This document shows, piece by piece, positions 9,238 through 17,733 of a stretch of 64,000 nucleotides of DNA. A program made the translations under genes and the position numbers. The number at the start of each line of letters is the position of its first letter. Within the stretch, counting starts at the first letter, position 1. Below the pieces are notes generated by a model. It was given only the letters and a program-made list of their open reading frames with translations, searched no databases and had not been told where the DNA came from. Origin of the DNA: JAHEJB01 sp041748175 (GTDB lineage: Bacteria; Bacteroidota; Rhodothermia; Rhodothermales; Rubricoccaceae); assembly GCA_041748175.1 (NCBI GenBank), contig JBGTDU010000115.1:1-64000 (forward strand). Reading direction: 5' to 3'.

Positions 9238-10461
9238 CTACCTATACGTGTCAAAAACGAACGAAAGGAGGGTCCGATCTGCCTCGGTCAACAGAGCTCC
9301 ACGCCGGGCCATCACGATTTCGGCGACGCGGAGTGCCTTGTCGAGTCCATAAGCCGTATCCGGGCTTCCCCACGAAAAACCGGGGATGTGCTGTGGTGGA
9401 AAGCCACTTCCGAAAAGATTGCAGAACACGCCCACGACGGTACCCGTGTTGAACATCGTGTTGATGGAACACTTGCTGTGGTCGCCCATGAAGAGCCCGG
9501 CGAACTGGCGTCCAGACGGAAGAAAGTCCTCGGCCACGGCATCGTAAATGCTCACGTCGCCGTAGTCGTTCTTCAGGTTGGATGTGTTCGTGTCCGCACC
9601 CAAATTGCACCACCGGCCGATGTACGAGTTACCCAGGTAGCCATCGTGGGCTTTGTTGGAATAGGAGTGAATGATGCTCTCGTGGATCTCACCGCCCACC
9701 TTGCAGCCCGTGCCAATAGCGCTTCCCTCAATCCGCGCACCCGCTTTGATGACGCTCTTTTCTCCGAGATAAACCGGCCCGCGGACCACCGCGTTTTCTT
9801 CCACATTCGCGCCGACCGCGATGTGGATTGGGCCGTCTGTCGCATTGAGGACAGCCCCCGGACGAATCACGGAGTTGGATGCGATGTGGATGGACTCCGG
9901 ATGCGCAAGCAGTGCGCCGGTTTGGACCTCGCCACGATGCTCACCGAGGCCGCCCATTTGTTCGATGTCGTGAGTTGTATGCTCCGGGACATCAGCAATC
10001 AGATCCCAGAGACGTTGGATCACCACTTCATCTTCTACGGTATGCGCGTAGGCCAGGGCCTCTCCAGACTCCGTGTCGAGCAGATCCTTCGGCGGGTTAG
10101 GCAGCCAGGCAGCCAGCAAGGTCTCATCCTGCTTCCATGCTCGCTCTGGGCTTCCGGGGTGGGCGGCTTCAAGAATCTCGGAAAGCACGACGCCTTCTCG
10201 CACCAGCCATTGCTGATTGACGAGGAGTAGACTGGTGGCACTATCCGGAATCGCATTGACAAGCGCATTGGGATGCTCCTGCCTGGTCACATCGGCGACT
10301 TCGGGGCGCGTCCAGAGAATGAGTTGCTCCGTAGACGCGAATGCCGCGACCTGCGATTCAATCAGGGTCCGAGCACCTACTCTCAGATCCCCAGCCGTTC
10401 GCGTCAAGGCAAGCGGGAAAAGATGCGGGACAGACTTGTCCTCGAAAAGGCAAAGATGCAC
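9238..10461 (-). CDS. GlmU-family putative sugar nucleotidyltransferase
   Basis: 407 residues, the usual length for the GlmU-like family common in Bacteroidota. The N-terminal half resembles a nucleotidyltransferase Rossmann domain (LFPLALTRTAGDLRVG) without an obvious complete GxGTRM pyrophosphorylase signature. The C-terminal half carries left-handed beta-helix hexapeptide repeats (about 185-330: IHIAVGANVEENAVV, GEKSVIKAGARIEGSAIG, CKVGGEIHESII). It may act in nucleotide-sugar synthesis for envelope polymers; substrate is not predictable. Separated by about 95 bases from the next gene on the same strand. Confidence 0.85.
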   Translation of the reverse strand: MHLCLFEDKSVPHLFPLALTRTAGDLRVGARTLIESQVAAFASTEQLILWTRPEVADVTRQEHPNALVNAIPDSATSLLLVNQQWLVREGVVLSEILEAAHPGSPERAWKQDETLLAAWLPNPPKDLLDTESGEALAYAHTVEDEVVIQRLWDLIADVPEHTTHDIEQMGGLGEHRGEVQTGALLAHPESIHIASNSVIRPGAVLNATDGPIHIAVGANVEENAVVRGPVYLGEKSVIKAGARIEGSAIGTGCKVGGEIHESIIHSYSNKAHDGYLGNSYIGRWCNLGADTNTSNLKNDYGDVSIYDAVAEDFLPSGRQFAGLFMGDHSKCSINTMFNTGTVVGVFCNLFGSGFPPQHIPGFSWGSPDTAYGLDKALRVAEIVMARRGALLTEADRTLLSFVFDTYR

Positions 10462-10625
10462 GGGAAGGAAGAAAGCTCCCTCCTCAGAAGACGAGGGGCT
10501 GGGCGTAGTTGAACGGATTGGCTGGCAGTGAAACGCAAAGATAGACCGCCCTCCATCTACAATCCTCCCGACCGATGCCGGTGATGGGTTAGATTTTATG
10601 CACGAACCCGCTCCGGCCTACCCCT

Positions 10626-11291
10626 ATGAAGTTCTTTATCGACACCGCGCTCATCGACGAGATCCAGGAAGCCAACGAAATGGGCGTGCTGGATGGCGTA
10701 ACCACGAACCCTTCGCTGATGAAAAAGGCGGGCGTCTCCGACTTTGACGCGCACATCCACGCGATTTGCGAGTTGGTCGATGGCGATGTCTCGGCGGAGA
10801 TCGTCTCTACGACGTACGACGAAATGGTGGCCGAGGGCCGGGACGTGGCGCAGATCCACGAGAACGTGGTGGTGAAAGTGCCGCTGATTCTTGACGGCAT
10901 CAAAGCTATCCGCAAGCTGACGGAAGAAGGGATCCGAACGAACTGCACGCTGTGCTTTTCGGCCACGCAGGCGCTCATTGCCGCCAAGGCAGGGGCCACG
11001 TACATCTCGCCGTTCGTTGGCAGGCTCGACGATATCTCCTGGAATGGGATGGACGTCATCAAGTCCATCGTCGAGATTTATGACAACTACAATCTGGAGA
11101 CCCAGGTGCTGGTCGCGTCCGTCCGCCACCCACTGCACGTAAAGGAAGCCGCCGAGATGGGCGCTGACGTGGCGACGATGCCGCTCGACGTAATCAAGAA
11201 GCTGCTCCAACATCCGCTCACGGAAAACGGCCTGGAGAAATTCCTCGCTGATTGGGAGGATCTGCAGAAGGTGATTGGAGAAGCGGTCTGA
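10626..11291 (+). CDS. transaldolase / fructose-6-phosphate aldolase-like protein
   Basis: 221 residues, the size of the small TalC/FSA subfamily. The TIM-barrel signature MKFFIDTA opens the protein; DGVTTNPSLM lies at 23-32; the Schiff-base Lys is K84 in VVVKVPL; NCTLCFSATQA and YISPFVGRLDD follow. These enzymes move a dihydroxyacetone unit or cleave fructose 6-phosphate in the pentose phosphate pathway. Sequence alone does not separate transaldolase from aldolase activity. Likely a single-gene unit. Confidence 0.93.
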   Translation: MKFFIDTALIDEIQEANEMGVLDGVTTNPSLMKKAGVSDFDAHIHAICELVDGDVSAEIVSTTYDEMVAEGRDVAQIHENVVVKVPLILDGIKAIRKLTEEGIRTNCTLCFSATQALIAAKAGATYISPFVGRLDDISWNGMDVIKSIVEIYDNYNLETQVLVASVRHPLHVKEAAEMGADVATMPLDVIKKLLQHPLTENGLEKFLADWEDLQKVIGEAV

Positions 11292-11444
11292 CACCGTTGG
11301 TGTTTCGGGTTGGCCAATAAATAAATAGCGGCCGACCGGTAGGTGCGTTCGATGCCGGACGTGGTTCACCTACTTCCCGCATGTTTGGCCGCGTGTGACG
11401 AGTTTCGGGGTGTTCTCCTGCCCCACCATCCTTCACAGAACGGA

Positions 11445-12023
11445 ATGGCCTGGCTTGTTATCGCATTCATCGTGCTCCCCGCTGCAGGGGTTCTCCTTCT
11501 CTTGCCTTACTCGTCATTTCGGATGGCCGTGGCGAACCGTACGCGGCTGGACGGCACCCGGAGCAGCGCACGATCAAGACGAGAGCGAAAGCACGCGTCG
11601 GATTTTGCGGTAAGCATCGTCTTGGTGCCAATCATCGTTGTAGCCGTTGTTGGCTCGGCGCTGATCGTCGTCCACGAATTCATCGCACCGATTCCTCTAC
11701 TCCTGGACATAATGGGGGCGTACCAGGTCGATGCGGAAGCATGGGAGCGTGCCATTGAACGCGAAGACCTCGGGGACGTTGGCGCAGAATACGAGGCTTG
11801 GAGCGCGAAGCGGGGGTTTGGTTCGACCAGCGCACGCTTTTGGCAGGATACGCTCTGGGGCAACTGGCTCACGCTACTTGTGCTCCTTGCCGGGTGTGTG
11901 GCTGTGTTCTACGTGGCCGTCAGCAAGCTCTACATCAGGGCGTCGGTTGAATACCAGAAAGGGGTGACGGCGCGATCGGAGGAATACGTGCTGCGCGACC
12001 TGACGAATCTGCTCCGTACATAG
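11445..12023 (+). CDS. small membrane protein of unknown function
   Basis: 192 residues from ATG 11445 (MAWLVIAFIVLPAAG), preferred over a GTG at 11343 whose extra residues look non-coding. Three hydrophobic segments are visible: near 2-22, near 55-80 (IVLVPIIVVAVVGSALIVV) and near 145-165 (LTLLVLLAGCVAVFYVAV). Between the second and third lies a soluble charged loop. No family is recognised. It ends eight bases before the convergent MBL-fold gene. Confidence 0.6.
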   Translation: MAWLVIAFIVLPAAGVLLLLPYSSFRMAVANRTRLDGTRSSARSRRERKHASDFAVSIVLVPIIVVAVVGSALIVVHEFIAPIPLLLDIMGAYQVDAEAWERAIEREDLGDVGAEYEAWSAKRGFGSTSARFWQDTLWGNWLTLLVLLAGCVAVFYVAVSKLYIRASVEYQKGVTARSEEYVLRDLTNLLRT

Positions 12024-12031
12024 CGAGCGCC

Positions 12032-13003
12032 TCATGTATTGCAGACGACGGTCTGCCCGCCAGCAGCCAGCACATGAATCTGATCCGCGATCCCCAACTC
12101 CTCAGCCTCTGCGACCAAAGCCTCCGGAGGTTCATTCAGCGGCTCTTCCGCGAGATCGTAGGTACCCCAGTGGATCGGAACCAGGTTTCGAGCTTCCAGA
12201 TCGGCAAAGGCTTGCAAGGCTTCGGGCGGGTTCACGTGAACGGGGCGCATCATGGCGCGCGGGCGGTATGCGCCAATTGGCATGAGCACGAGATCGGGCG
12301 CCCCGAGTCGTTCGCGGATTTCAGCAAAGTGCGGCGCGTAGCCTGAATCGCCGACATAGTAAACCGAGGGAGCGTCCTTCGCGACCGGTTCAAAGAACCA
12401 GCTGGCCCACAGCGTAGTGTTGCGATCACGAAGCGTCCGCCCCGAAAAGTGACGGGCCGGGGCACAGTGGATTCGAACGCCATGCACTTCCGCAAACTGG
12501 TTCCAGTCGAATACCGCGACATTGGCTCCGGCTGGCATGTGGATATCCACTCCGAGCGGAACAAGAAAGCTCGGTGCGTGCTGATGCTGCAGGAACCGGA
12601 GGGCCTTGGGATCGAGGTGATCGTAGTGGTTGTGTGAAATGATGACCGCGTCAATTGGCGGCAGATCTTCCAGCGCCAGCGGCGGCGGAACTTGTCGCTT
12701 CGGTCCGCCAAGCTCGAACGGCCCTACCCGCCGCGCCCAAACCGGGTCGGTGAGAAGAGTCAGTGTCGGAAACTGGACGAGCACGGTAGAGTGACCGAGC
12801 CAAGTCACGCGAGCTGTTCCCCGCTCGGCAGGCACAAAGAGTTCATCCGCATCCATGTCTGCAAGCGGCGCGGGCGTCTGCTCTTTGTTTCCCAGAAGCT
12901 GGCCCATCAGAAACTTCCACGTTCCTCCGTCCGGGCCTTCATCGTCCGCAGCCCGCAGCGGCCAAGGATTGCGAAAGCCGCCACCGGAGGCGTGGTGGCG
13001 CAT
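12032..13003 (-). CDS. MBL-fold hydrolase, NAPE-PLD-like
   Basis: 323 residues from the ATG at 13003, chosen because the family conserves HH..GGGFRNPWP near its start; the same frame remains open to 13198, which would overlap the divergent gene at 13145. Zinc motif HNHYDHLD at about 124-131, WLGHSTVLV before it, ARHFSGRTL, YYVGDSGY and a terminal HWGTYDL complete the active site. The family includes N-acylphosphatidylethanolamine phospholipase D and bacterial UlaG-like proteins; the bacterial substrate is unknown. Confidence 0.85.
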   Translation of the reverse strand: MRHHASGGGFRNPWPLRAADDEGPDGGTWKFLMGQLLGNKEQTPAPLADMDADELFVPAERGTARVTWLGHSTVLVQFPTLTLLTDPVWARRVGPFELGGPKRQVPPPLALEDLPPIDAVIISHNHYDHLDPKALRFLQHQHAPSFLVPLGVDIHMPAGANVAVFDWNQFAEVHGVRIHCAPARHFSGRTLRDRNTTLWASWFFEPVAKDAPSVYYVGDSGYAPHFAEIRERLGAPDLVLMPIGAYRPRAMMRPVHVNPPEALQAFADLEARNLVPIHWGTYDLAEEPLNEPPEALVAEAEELGIADQIHVLAAGGQTVVCNT

Positions 13004-13144
13004 GTCGTACCACGCGTGTGTTTTGACCGCGAGCTGTTCTGGCAAACTGATGGTGAATCTGTGCGGTAAGGGCTTCACGTAGTCGTAGGTTCCGGCATAG
13101 TTCCAACGGCGATCCGTACAGCGTCCTGACGATACATTTTTCGC

Positions 13145-14533
13145 ATGAAGTACCTCTCTCTCGGCGACACAGCCGAAATCGCCGCCTCGTGCCATCATCT
13201 TGAAATAGCCGGCACAGGCATCGTGCTAGACGCCGGGATGGACCCGAATCAGGATGGTCCTGCCGCGCTTCCACCGTTTCACTCACTGGAAAGTCGGCCG
13301 GTCGACCACATCGTGATCACCCATGCACATCATGACCATATGGGCTCGTTGCCCGTGATCATGCGCCGCGTACCACACGCTCGGGTTCACATGTCGAAGC
13401 CGACGGCCTTGCTTGCCGATGTGCTCCTGCCCTCCTCCGCCAGATTGCAGCGGCGGCGGATGCGCGAGGGCGTGACCGGCGCTGAACCCGTGTTTGATGT
13501 CGAGTCCGTCGAGGCCTTGTCGTATATCTATGAAGGGCACCTGCTCGACACCGATCTCGACCTTTCGGGCCTGAAAGCTACGGCTCCGTTGACGGCGCGC
13601 TTTTACCACGCAGGCCATGTCCTCGGTGCGATCGGCGTGTATTTGGAAGCCGAGGAGGAAGGGCGGACGCGGCGATTTTTCTACACGTCGGATACGGGTT
13701 TGAGCCCACAGGCCATTCAACCTGGAGGAGAATACCCCGACGGCCCCATCGACGTTTTATTTCTCGAAACCACGCTTGGTGCCGACCCGGAAGCCGAGCT
13801 GACAACCCGCAAGTCGGAGGAGAAGCGGTTCGGCGAAGCCATCGGCAACATCATCAACCGCGGCGGCTCCGTGTTGGCACCCGTCTTTGCGCTCGGTCGG
13901 TCGCAGGAAATTCTGGCGCTGATCGACCGCTTCAAACGGCGCGGCATCATCTCCGACGACGTTCCCGTCTATACCGCTGGCCAATCCCGGGCGGTGTCCA
14001 ATATTTACGACCAGACTCGCCTCTCGTCTCCTCGGCACGACCCCGACTTCGAGGTTTTCAACGTGGAGCAAAATCGCGTACCGAACTCACGGCCTCGTTT
14101 GGAAGAAACACTCCGCGAGCCCGCGATCTATGTCGTAGCAAGCGGGATGATGTTTGAGCGCACACTCTCGAACCAGTTGGCGCAAGATCTCGTTGGCCAC
14201 GAGAAAAACGCCGTTTTTTTTGTGGGTTTTTCCAAAGAAGGCTCGCCGGGCGACCGCCTGCAAAAGGCCGCCGAGGAAGGGCCTGGTGCGGAGGTGATTC
14301 TGGATGCCGAAGTAGGCTCACAGCCTGTTTACGCCCTGGTCGATCGCTTTCGTTTTTCCGGCCATGCCCACCGACGCGATCTGATTGGTCTCGTCGTTCG
14401 AATGAAGCCCAAGACCGTCGTTCTTGTGCACGGCGAGACCGTCGCCAAGCGATGGATGAAGGACAACATCGAATTCTTTCATCCCAACGTCCAGGTACTA
14501 ATTCCCGACCAAAGCGTAGAAATTGAGTTGTAG
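13145..14533 (+). CDS. beta-CASP metallo-beta-lactamase-fold RNase-like protein
   Basis: 462 residues. MBL zinc motif HAHHDHMG at 60-67 and a beta-CASP insertion (GGSVLAPVFALGRSQE, YTAGQSRAVSNIYDQ, VASGMMFERTLSNQ), ending in the His motif VLVHGE. This is the YSH1/CPSF73 exonuclease-like group, expected to process RNA 3-prime or 5-prime ends in the cytoplasm; DNA activity is less likely. A run of eight T residues at 14214-14221 lies inside the gene. Divergent from the NAPE-PLD-like gene with 141 bases between starts. Confidence 0.87.
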   Translation: MKYLSLGDTAEIAASCHHLEIAGTGIVLDAGMDPNQDGPAALPPFHSLESRPVDHIVITHAHHDHMGSLPVIMRRVPHARVHMSKPTALLADVLLPSSARLQRRRMREGVTGAEPVFDVESVEALSYIYEGHLLDTDLDLSGLKATAPLTARFYHAGHVLGAIGVYLEAEEEGRTRRFFYTSDTGLSPQAIQPGGEYPDGPIDVLFLETTLGADPEAELTTRKSEEKRFGEAIGNIINRGGSVLAPVFALGRSQEILALIDRFKRRGIISDDVPVYTAGQSRAVSNIYDQTRLSSPRHDPDFEVFNVEQNRVPNSRPRLEETLREPAIYVVASGMMFERTLSNQLAQDLVGHEKNAVFFVGFSKEGSPGDRLQKAAEEGPGAEVILDAEVGSQPVYALVDRFRFSGHAHRRDLIGLVVRMKPKTVVLVHGETVAKRWMKDNIEFFHPNVQVLIPDQSVEIEL

Positions 14534-14563
14534 ATGTGCGTGGATATAGCAACACACTGTCAT

Positions 14564-14616
14564 TTCGACGAACGAATCGAGAGCACGTCGCGGCAAGCCT
14601 GGAAAGAATCCCCATG
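14564..14616. repeat. GTCAT-type dispersed repeat fragment
   Basis: Starts GTCATTTCGACGAACGA and continues to AAAGAATCC, a degenerate arm of the GTCAT element class found elsewhere in this window. It lies in the 165-base gap between the beta-CASP gene and the zincin gene, and makes the upstream in-frame extension of the zincin gene look non-coding. Confidence 0.5.
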
Positions 14617-14698
14617 GCTCCGTTGTTGTTTGAATGTCGGCACATCCTTTTGGCCAGGCTCGGCACGATGGAAATTCTGGTGGTCTACTCCTAATTGG

Positions 14699-15298
14699 AT
14701 GAAAGAAAAAGCAGACTCGGAAAACTCAGGGCAGGCCCACGAAGACCACTCCGTTTCCATGCTGCGGGCGAACATTGGCGCGTTGGTTTTGGTGGCCCCA
14801 CCCGTCGCCCTACTGACCACGCTGTTCATCGGAATCCACGGCTTGCCAGCGCTTTATCTGCCGCTCGTAGACGCCTCGCTAACCGTCTGCGCCGCCCTGT
14901 TGATCAGCGGAATTGTCGCGCACGAAGTTCTCCATGCCATCGCCTGGAAAGTAGCGGCGAGCCCACCGAAAGGCGCCGTCCGGCTAGGCTTTCAGTGGAA
15001 GACCTTCACACCCTACGCGCACTGCTCGGTGGCGATGACGGCGCGAGCCTACCGGATCGGCGCCGTGGCGCCCGGAATTGCCCTGGGCCTGGTCCCCATG
15101 ATCGTCGCGCTCGTGTTTGGCTGGGGCGGATGGATGAACTATGGAATACTCTTTACGATGGCGGCCGGCGGCGACGCGCTCATCATCTGGCTACTCCGAG
15201 GTGTTCCGGGAGGCAGAATGGTCATCGATCATCCATCGCGCGCCGGTTGCCTGCTTCTTGACGAAGTGACCCGGCCCTCCACCGAAAACGTGGTGTAG
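14699..15298 (+). CDS. DUF3267-type integral-membrane zincin
   Basis: 199 residues from ATG 14699; an earlier in-frame ATG at 14534 would translate repeat sequence. Motif HEVLHAIAW (H75, E76, H79) sits in a hydrophobic helix, as in the DUF3267 putative zincin peptidases, with four to five predicted membrane spans (GALVLVAPPVALLTTLFI, LTVCAALLISGIV, GIALGLVPMIVALVF, GILFTMAAGGDALIIWLL). Possibly an intramembrane metalloprotease; substrate unknown. 24 bases separate it from the thioredoxin-like gene downstream. Confidence 0.78.
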   Translation: MKEKADSENSGQAHEDHSVSMLRANIGALVLVAPPVALLTTLFIGIHGLPALYLPLVDASLTVCAALLISGIVAHEVLHAIAWKVAASPPKGAVRLGFQWKTFTPYAHCSVAMTARAYRIGAVAPGIALGLVPMIVALVFGWGGWMNYGILFTMAAGGDALIIWLLRGVPGGRMVIDHPSRAGCLLLDEVTRPSTENVV

Positions 15299-15322
15299 GA
15301 GGAGACCCTCTACGCAACCCCT

Positions 15323-15907
15323 ATGACGGAATTTCCCTCGTCTCTCATCGTTGCCCATCTCGATCCTCCCACAATGGGTGCGGATCGCTCGGACGATTGG
15401 GCCGCCGGAATCACATTCGAGGCGTTTCTGCCGGCGGCCACCGAAAACGTCGGGCTCTGGGAAGGCGTCTACCGACGAGCAACGATTCCCGGGGATCTCG
15501 TTGCTCGTGCGACTGCCCTGCAGGGTAGCTGGCGTTGGCTCATCATTTCGGCCGATTGGTGCGGCGATGCTTCGAACATCGTTCCCGTTCTCCAGCGATT
15601 CGTGGAGGCTTCGCCGCACCTGGGGCTCCGACTTCTGGATCGCGACGAACATCTGAATTTGATGGACGAACACCTCACCGGCGGCACCGCACGGGCTATC
15701 CCAGCCGTCATCATTCTCGACGACCAGAACATCGAATGTGCCTGGTGGGGACCCCGACCCGCCGAACTTCAGGCGTGGGTAAAAACGGAGGGGCAGCAGT
15801 TTGAATCGGATGCGCGATACCGCGAAATCCGCAAGTGGTACGCGCGCGACAAGGGAAGGACATCGTTGGAAGAGATCGTTGCGTTGCTGGAGTTGGCCGC
15901 CGCCTAG
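15323..15907 (+). CDS. thioredoxin-family protein, single active-site Cys
   Basis: 194 residues with a thioredoxin-like core around WLIISADWCGDAS. Only the first Cys (C80) of the usual CxxC remains, the fourth position being Ala. The cis-Pro region is TARAIPAVIILD. Members of this thioredoxin family in Bacteroidota carry the ADWCGD motif. No signal peptide, so cytoplasmic. A monothiol role such as glutathione-like exchange or thiol binding is possible; I would not assign reductase activity. Confidence 0.8.
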   Translation: MTEFPSSLIVAHLDPPTMGADRSDDWAAGITFEAFLPAATENVGLWEGVYRRATIPGDLVARATALQGSWRWLIISADWCGDASNIVPVLQRFVEASPHLGLRLLDRDEHLNLMDEHLTGGTARAIPAVIILDDQNIECAWWGPRPAELQAWVKTEGQQFESDARYREIRKWYARDKGRTSLEEIVALLELAAA

Positions 15908-15984
15908 CAGGCTGTGGATCTATTCCGAATTGCGATTCCGACGCTGGGTAAATTCGCCCAGTTCGAACTTTGGCTTGCGCTACC

Positions 15985-16509
15985 ATGACCGATTTCCCGC
16001 CCATCACAGAGCGCGACCACGTACGCGGCCCAGCAAACGCCCATGTCATGCTTCTCCAATACGGCGACTTCGAGTGCCCACAAAGTCGCCAGGTTTATGT
16101 GATGGTGCGTGGGCTGATGAAGGCGTACCCCGAAGGCGTCAAGATTGTCTTCCGGCATTTTCCCGTGCGTATCCACCCCAATGCGCTCGCCGCCGGGGAA
16201 GCCGCTGAGGCCGCAGGTTCGCAGGGCGCTTTCTGGGAAATGCACGACCAGCTTTTCAGCAACCAGCTTGCGCTGTCCTCGGAGGACTTGTTTGGTTATG
16301 CCGAGGCAATCGGAATCGACCCGTTGGAGGTTCGCACGGCGCTCAAAGAGAGCGTATTTCAGGAAACGGTTCTGGTTCAGAAGCGGGGTGCCGTCAAAGC
16401 CGGGGTGCGGAGTTCGCTGAACCTGATCGTGGACGAACAACTCTACGAAGATCACGCGGTGTATGAGATTCTCGGTGAGCTTGACGAGCGGCTGTCAACG
16501 CATAATTAG
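15985..16509 (+). CDS. DsbA-like thioredoxin-fold protein (Thioredoxin_4)
   Basis: 174 residues from ATG 15985; a TTG five codons earlier is possible. The DsbA/Thioredoxin_4 fold is shown by MLLQYGDFECPQSRQ (C31 with Ser at the second position of the CxxC), KIVFRHFPVRIHPNA, the helical insertion (AFWEMHDQLFSNQ) and the end NLIVDEQLYED. Similar modules are fused to NhaA antiporters or act as periplasmic oxidoreductases, but here there is no signal peptide. The Cys-to-Ser change makes a classical disulfide exchange unlikely. Confidence 0.85.
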   Translation: MTDFPPITERDHVRGPANAHVMLLQYGDFECPQSRQVYVMVRGLMKAYPEGVKIVFRHFPVRIHPNALAAGEAAEAAGSQGAFWEMHDQLFSNQLALSSEDLFGYAEAIGIDPLEVRTALKESVFQETVLVQKRGAVKAGVRSSLNLIVDEQLYEDHAVYEILGELDERLSTHN

Positions 16510-16601
16510 CGGGGTGTCGAGCATGCGTCCTCTCAGTGTAGAATGTTGATCTTGGGTGCTGATCACTGGTTTGAACTACCCACTTGCAGGCCACCCACGC
16601 C

Positions 16602-16610
16602 TATATTCTG
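16602..16610 (+). promoter_or_regulatory. possible promoter element upstream of coiled-coil/zapA
   Basis: TATATTCTG 20 bases before the ATG at 16630, resembling the Bacteroidota -7 element TAnnTTTG. A near-identical CCTATATTGTG precedes the structured RNA at 17.3 kb. No firm -33 element was found. Confidence 0.35.
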
Positions 16611-16629
16611 ACGCGCATACTTACATCGC

Positions 16630-16908
16630 ATGGCCAAGAACCAAACCCAGAGCCAAGCTGCATCTCCTGCAGACGTAAAGGCATTCGCAGATTTGCGCGA
16701 TCGCGTTAAACAGGCCGTGCGCGAAATTGAGCGGCTCCGCAAGGAGAACGCGGTACTTGCAGCACGAGTGAAAGAATTGGAGACGGGCGGAAGCGATGGT
16801 GGATTCTTTTTGGCAGATGTCGAGACGCCCGAAGAGCTGAAGGCAAGAATTCAGGGCTTTATCGCAACAATCAACGATCTGATCGGCGAAACTGTCGACG
16901 CAGCATAG
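16630..16908 (+). CDS. small coiled-coil protein upstream of ZapA
   Basis: 92 residues. A Glu/Lys/Arg-rich coiled coil covers about 20-55 (DRVKQAVREIERLRKEN, AARVKELE), followed by a short amphipathic C-terminus. It lies 23 bases before zapA on the same strand, an arrangement common in Bacteroidota where a small coiled-coil protein precedes zapA, so a division-related role is plausible. ZapB-like by shape only; no sequence identity is claimed. Confidence 0.75.
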   Translation: MAKNQTQSQAASPADVKAFADLRDRVKQAVREIERLRKENAVLAARVKELETGGSDGGFFLADVETPEELKARIQGFIATINDLIGETVDAA

Positions 16909-16931
16909 TCCGCGTACTCACCCCTCCCGCC

Positions 16932-17231
16932 ATGACGAACCCGGATTCCAAATCAATTCGCGTCACAATCCTTGGCCGCGAATATCCCCTTCGCGTATCG
17001 CCCGACGACGAGGCCTATACGAGGAGTCTGGCAAAATCTGTAGATGATCGTCTTTCACGTATGCGGAATAACATCCCGACGCAGCCGGACCTTACACACG
17101 CCGTGATAGGGGCACTGGAGATGGCCAGCGAATTGCATTCGCTTCGCCAGGACGTTGACGATGTCCGGCAGCGGACGATTGAAGAGGCCATGGCCCTGAC
17201 GGCCCAACTTGATCGCGTGTTGGCGGGTTGA
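16932..17231 (+). CDS. zapA: cell division protein ZapA
   Basis: 99 residues, normal ZapA length. The N-terminal globular part has the family pattern IRVTILGREYPLRVSPDD, then the dimerising helix with ALEMASELHSLRQDVDD. ZapA binds FtsZ and bundles protofilaments at the division ring. It is the second gene of a two-gene unit with the coiled-coil protein, and is followed by a 500-base non-coding region holding a structured RNA, as is usual for zapA and 6S RNA. Confidence 0.88.
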   Translation: MTNPDSKSIRVTILGREYPLRVSPDDEAYTRSLAKSVDDRLSRMRNNIPTQPDLTHAVIGALEMASELHSLRQDVDDVRQRTIEEAMALTAQLDRVLAG

Positions 17232-17288
17232 CCCAGCCCAGATCGTATTGAATTGTCCGGACGGTGTGGAACCAACCGCCGACCATCC

Positions 17289-17297
17289 TATATTGTG
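17289..17297 (+). promoter_or_regulatory. possible promoter of the structured RNA
   Basis: CCTATATTGTG ends about 7 bases before the inferred RNA start. It matches the element before the coiled-coil gene at 16602 and the one at 50796. Confidence 0.4.
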
Positions 17298-17302
17298 GAT
17301 GT

Positions 17303-17610
17303 GCGGCGGTCGTTTCGGCGGCTACCGTGCGCTTTCACCGGTCTGCGGATATTGATGCGACCCTGACAATGCTCCAATTGGGAGCAAGCCTCAGAACCTG
17401 ACCATCAGGCCACAGTCCCGCCGCAAGGCAGGATCACTCCGCAAAACAGCACTCGCCGTTTGCGGGGACCGTGGTAGGCGAGAGGGTCCGGGCAGTTCCC
17501 ACTGTATTCGATGAGGGTTCGCTCTCCTCCGCCGCAGGCTGGTGCCCTTTGGTCCTGACTCGTTGGGACCCCAACGCCCTCTGGCGGCCGTGCCGGAGGG
17601 CGTTTCTGTT
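17303..17610 (+). ncRNA. ssrS: structured non-coding RNA downstream of zapA, 6S RNA candidate
   Basis: No gene fits the 500 bases between zapA and ccmF. A 13-bp helix (two G-U pairs) joins CACCGGUCUGCGG (17336-17348) to CCGCAGGCUGGUG (17532-17544), closing a 209-nt domain. Inside it GCGACCCU (17357-17364) pairs with AGGGUUCGC (17514-17522, one bulge), CCACAGUCCC (17410-17419) pairs with GGGACCGUGG (17465-17474, one mismatch), and CCGCAAA...UUUGCGG forms a hairpin at 17439-17465. A terminator hairpin ends at 17604. The paired ends, roughly 200-nt size and position right after zapA are those of 6S RNA, which binds the housekeeping RNA polymerase. tmRNA and RNase P signatures are absent. Structure seen by eye; identity inferred. 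Boundaries are approximate. Confidence 0.5.
17573..17610 (+). terminator. intrinsic terminator of the structured RNA
   Basis: AACGCCCTC (17573-17581) pairs with GAGGGCGTT (17596-17604) around a GC-rich loop, followed by TTCTGTT. A small hairpin GGTCC/GGACC at 17551-17570 precedes it. Confidence 0.7.
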
Positions 17611-17733
17611 GAGGATATTCTTTGGCAAGGTGGCACCGGAAACGCCACCAAGCCAGCAATATTCCGTGAACGCGGGTGCATTGCCCCAACTTGCGCGTAA
17701 GATGCCGCACTGTTCTAATTGTCAGCTTCCCAC

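Noticed and set aside
9217..10230. Long plus-strand open frame (337 codons)
   Set aside because: It lies opposite the GlmU-like gene, has no family motifs and mirrors its codons.
13004..13198. N-terminal extension of the NAPE-PLD-like gene
   Set aside because: It overlaps the divergent beta-CASP gene and precedes the family's conserved start; no start codon fits better.
14214..14221. Run of eight T as a second slippage site
   Set aside because: Short, in a conserved cytoplasmic enzyme; weak compared with the ten-C tract.
17303..17610. tmRNA or RNase P RNA
   Set aside because: No tRNA-like acceptor/T-loop pair ending in CCA, no tag reading frame, and none of the RNase P signatures such as GAGGAAAGUCC.
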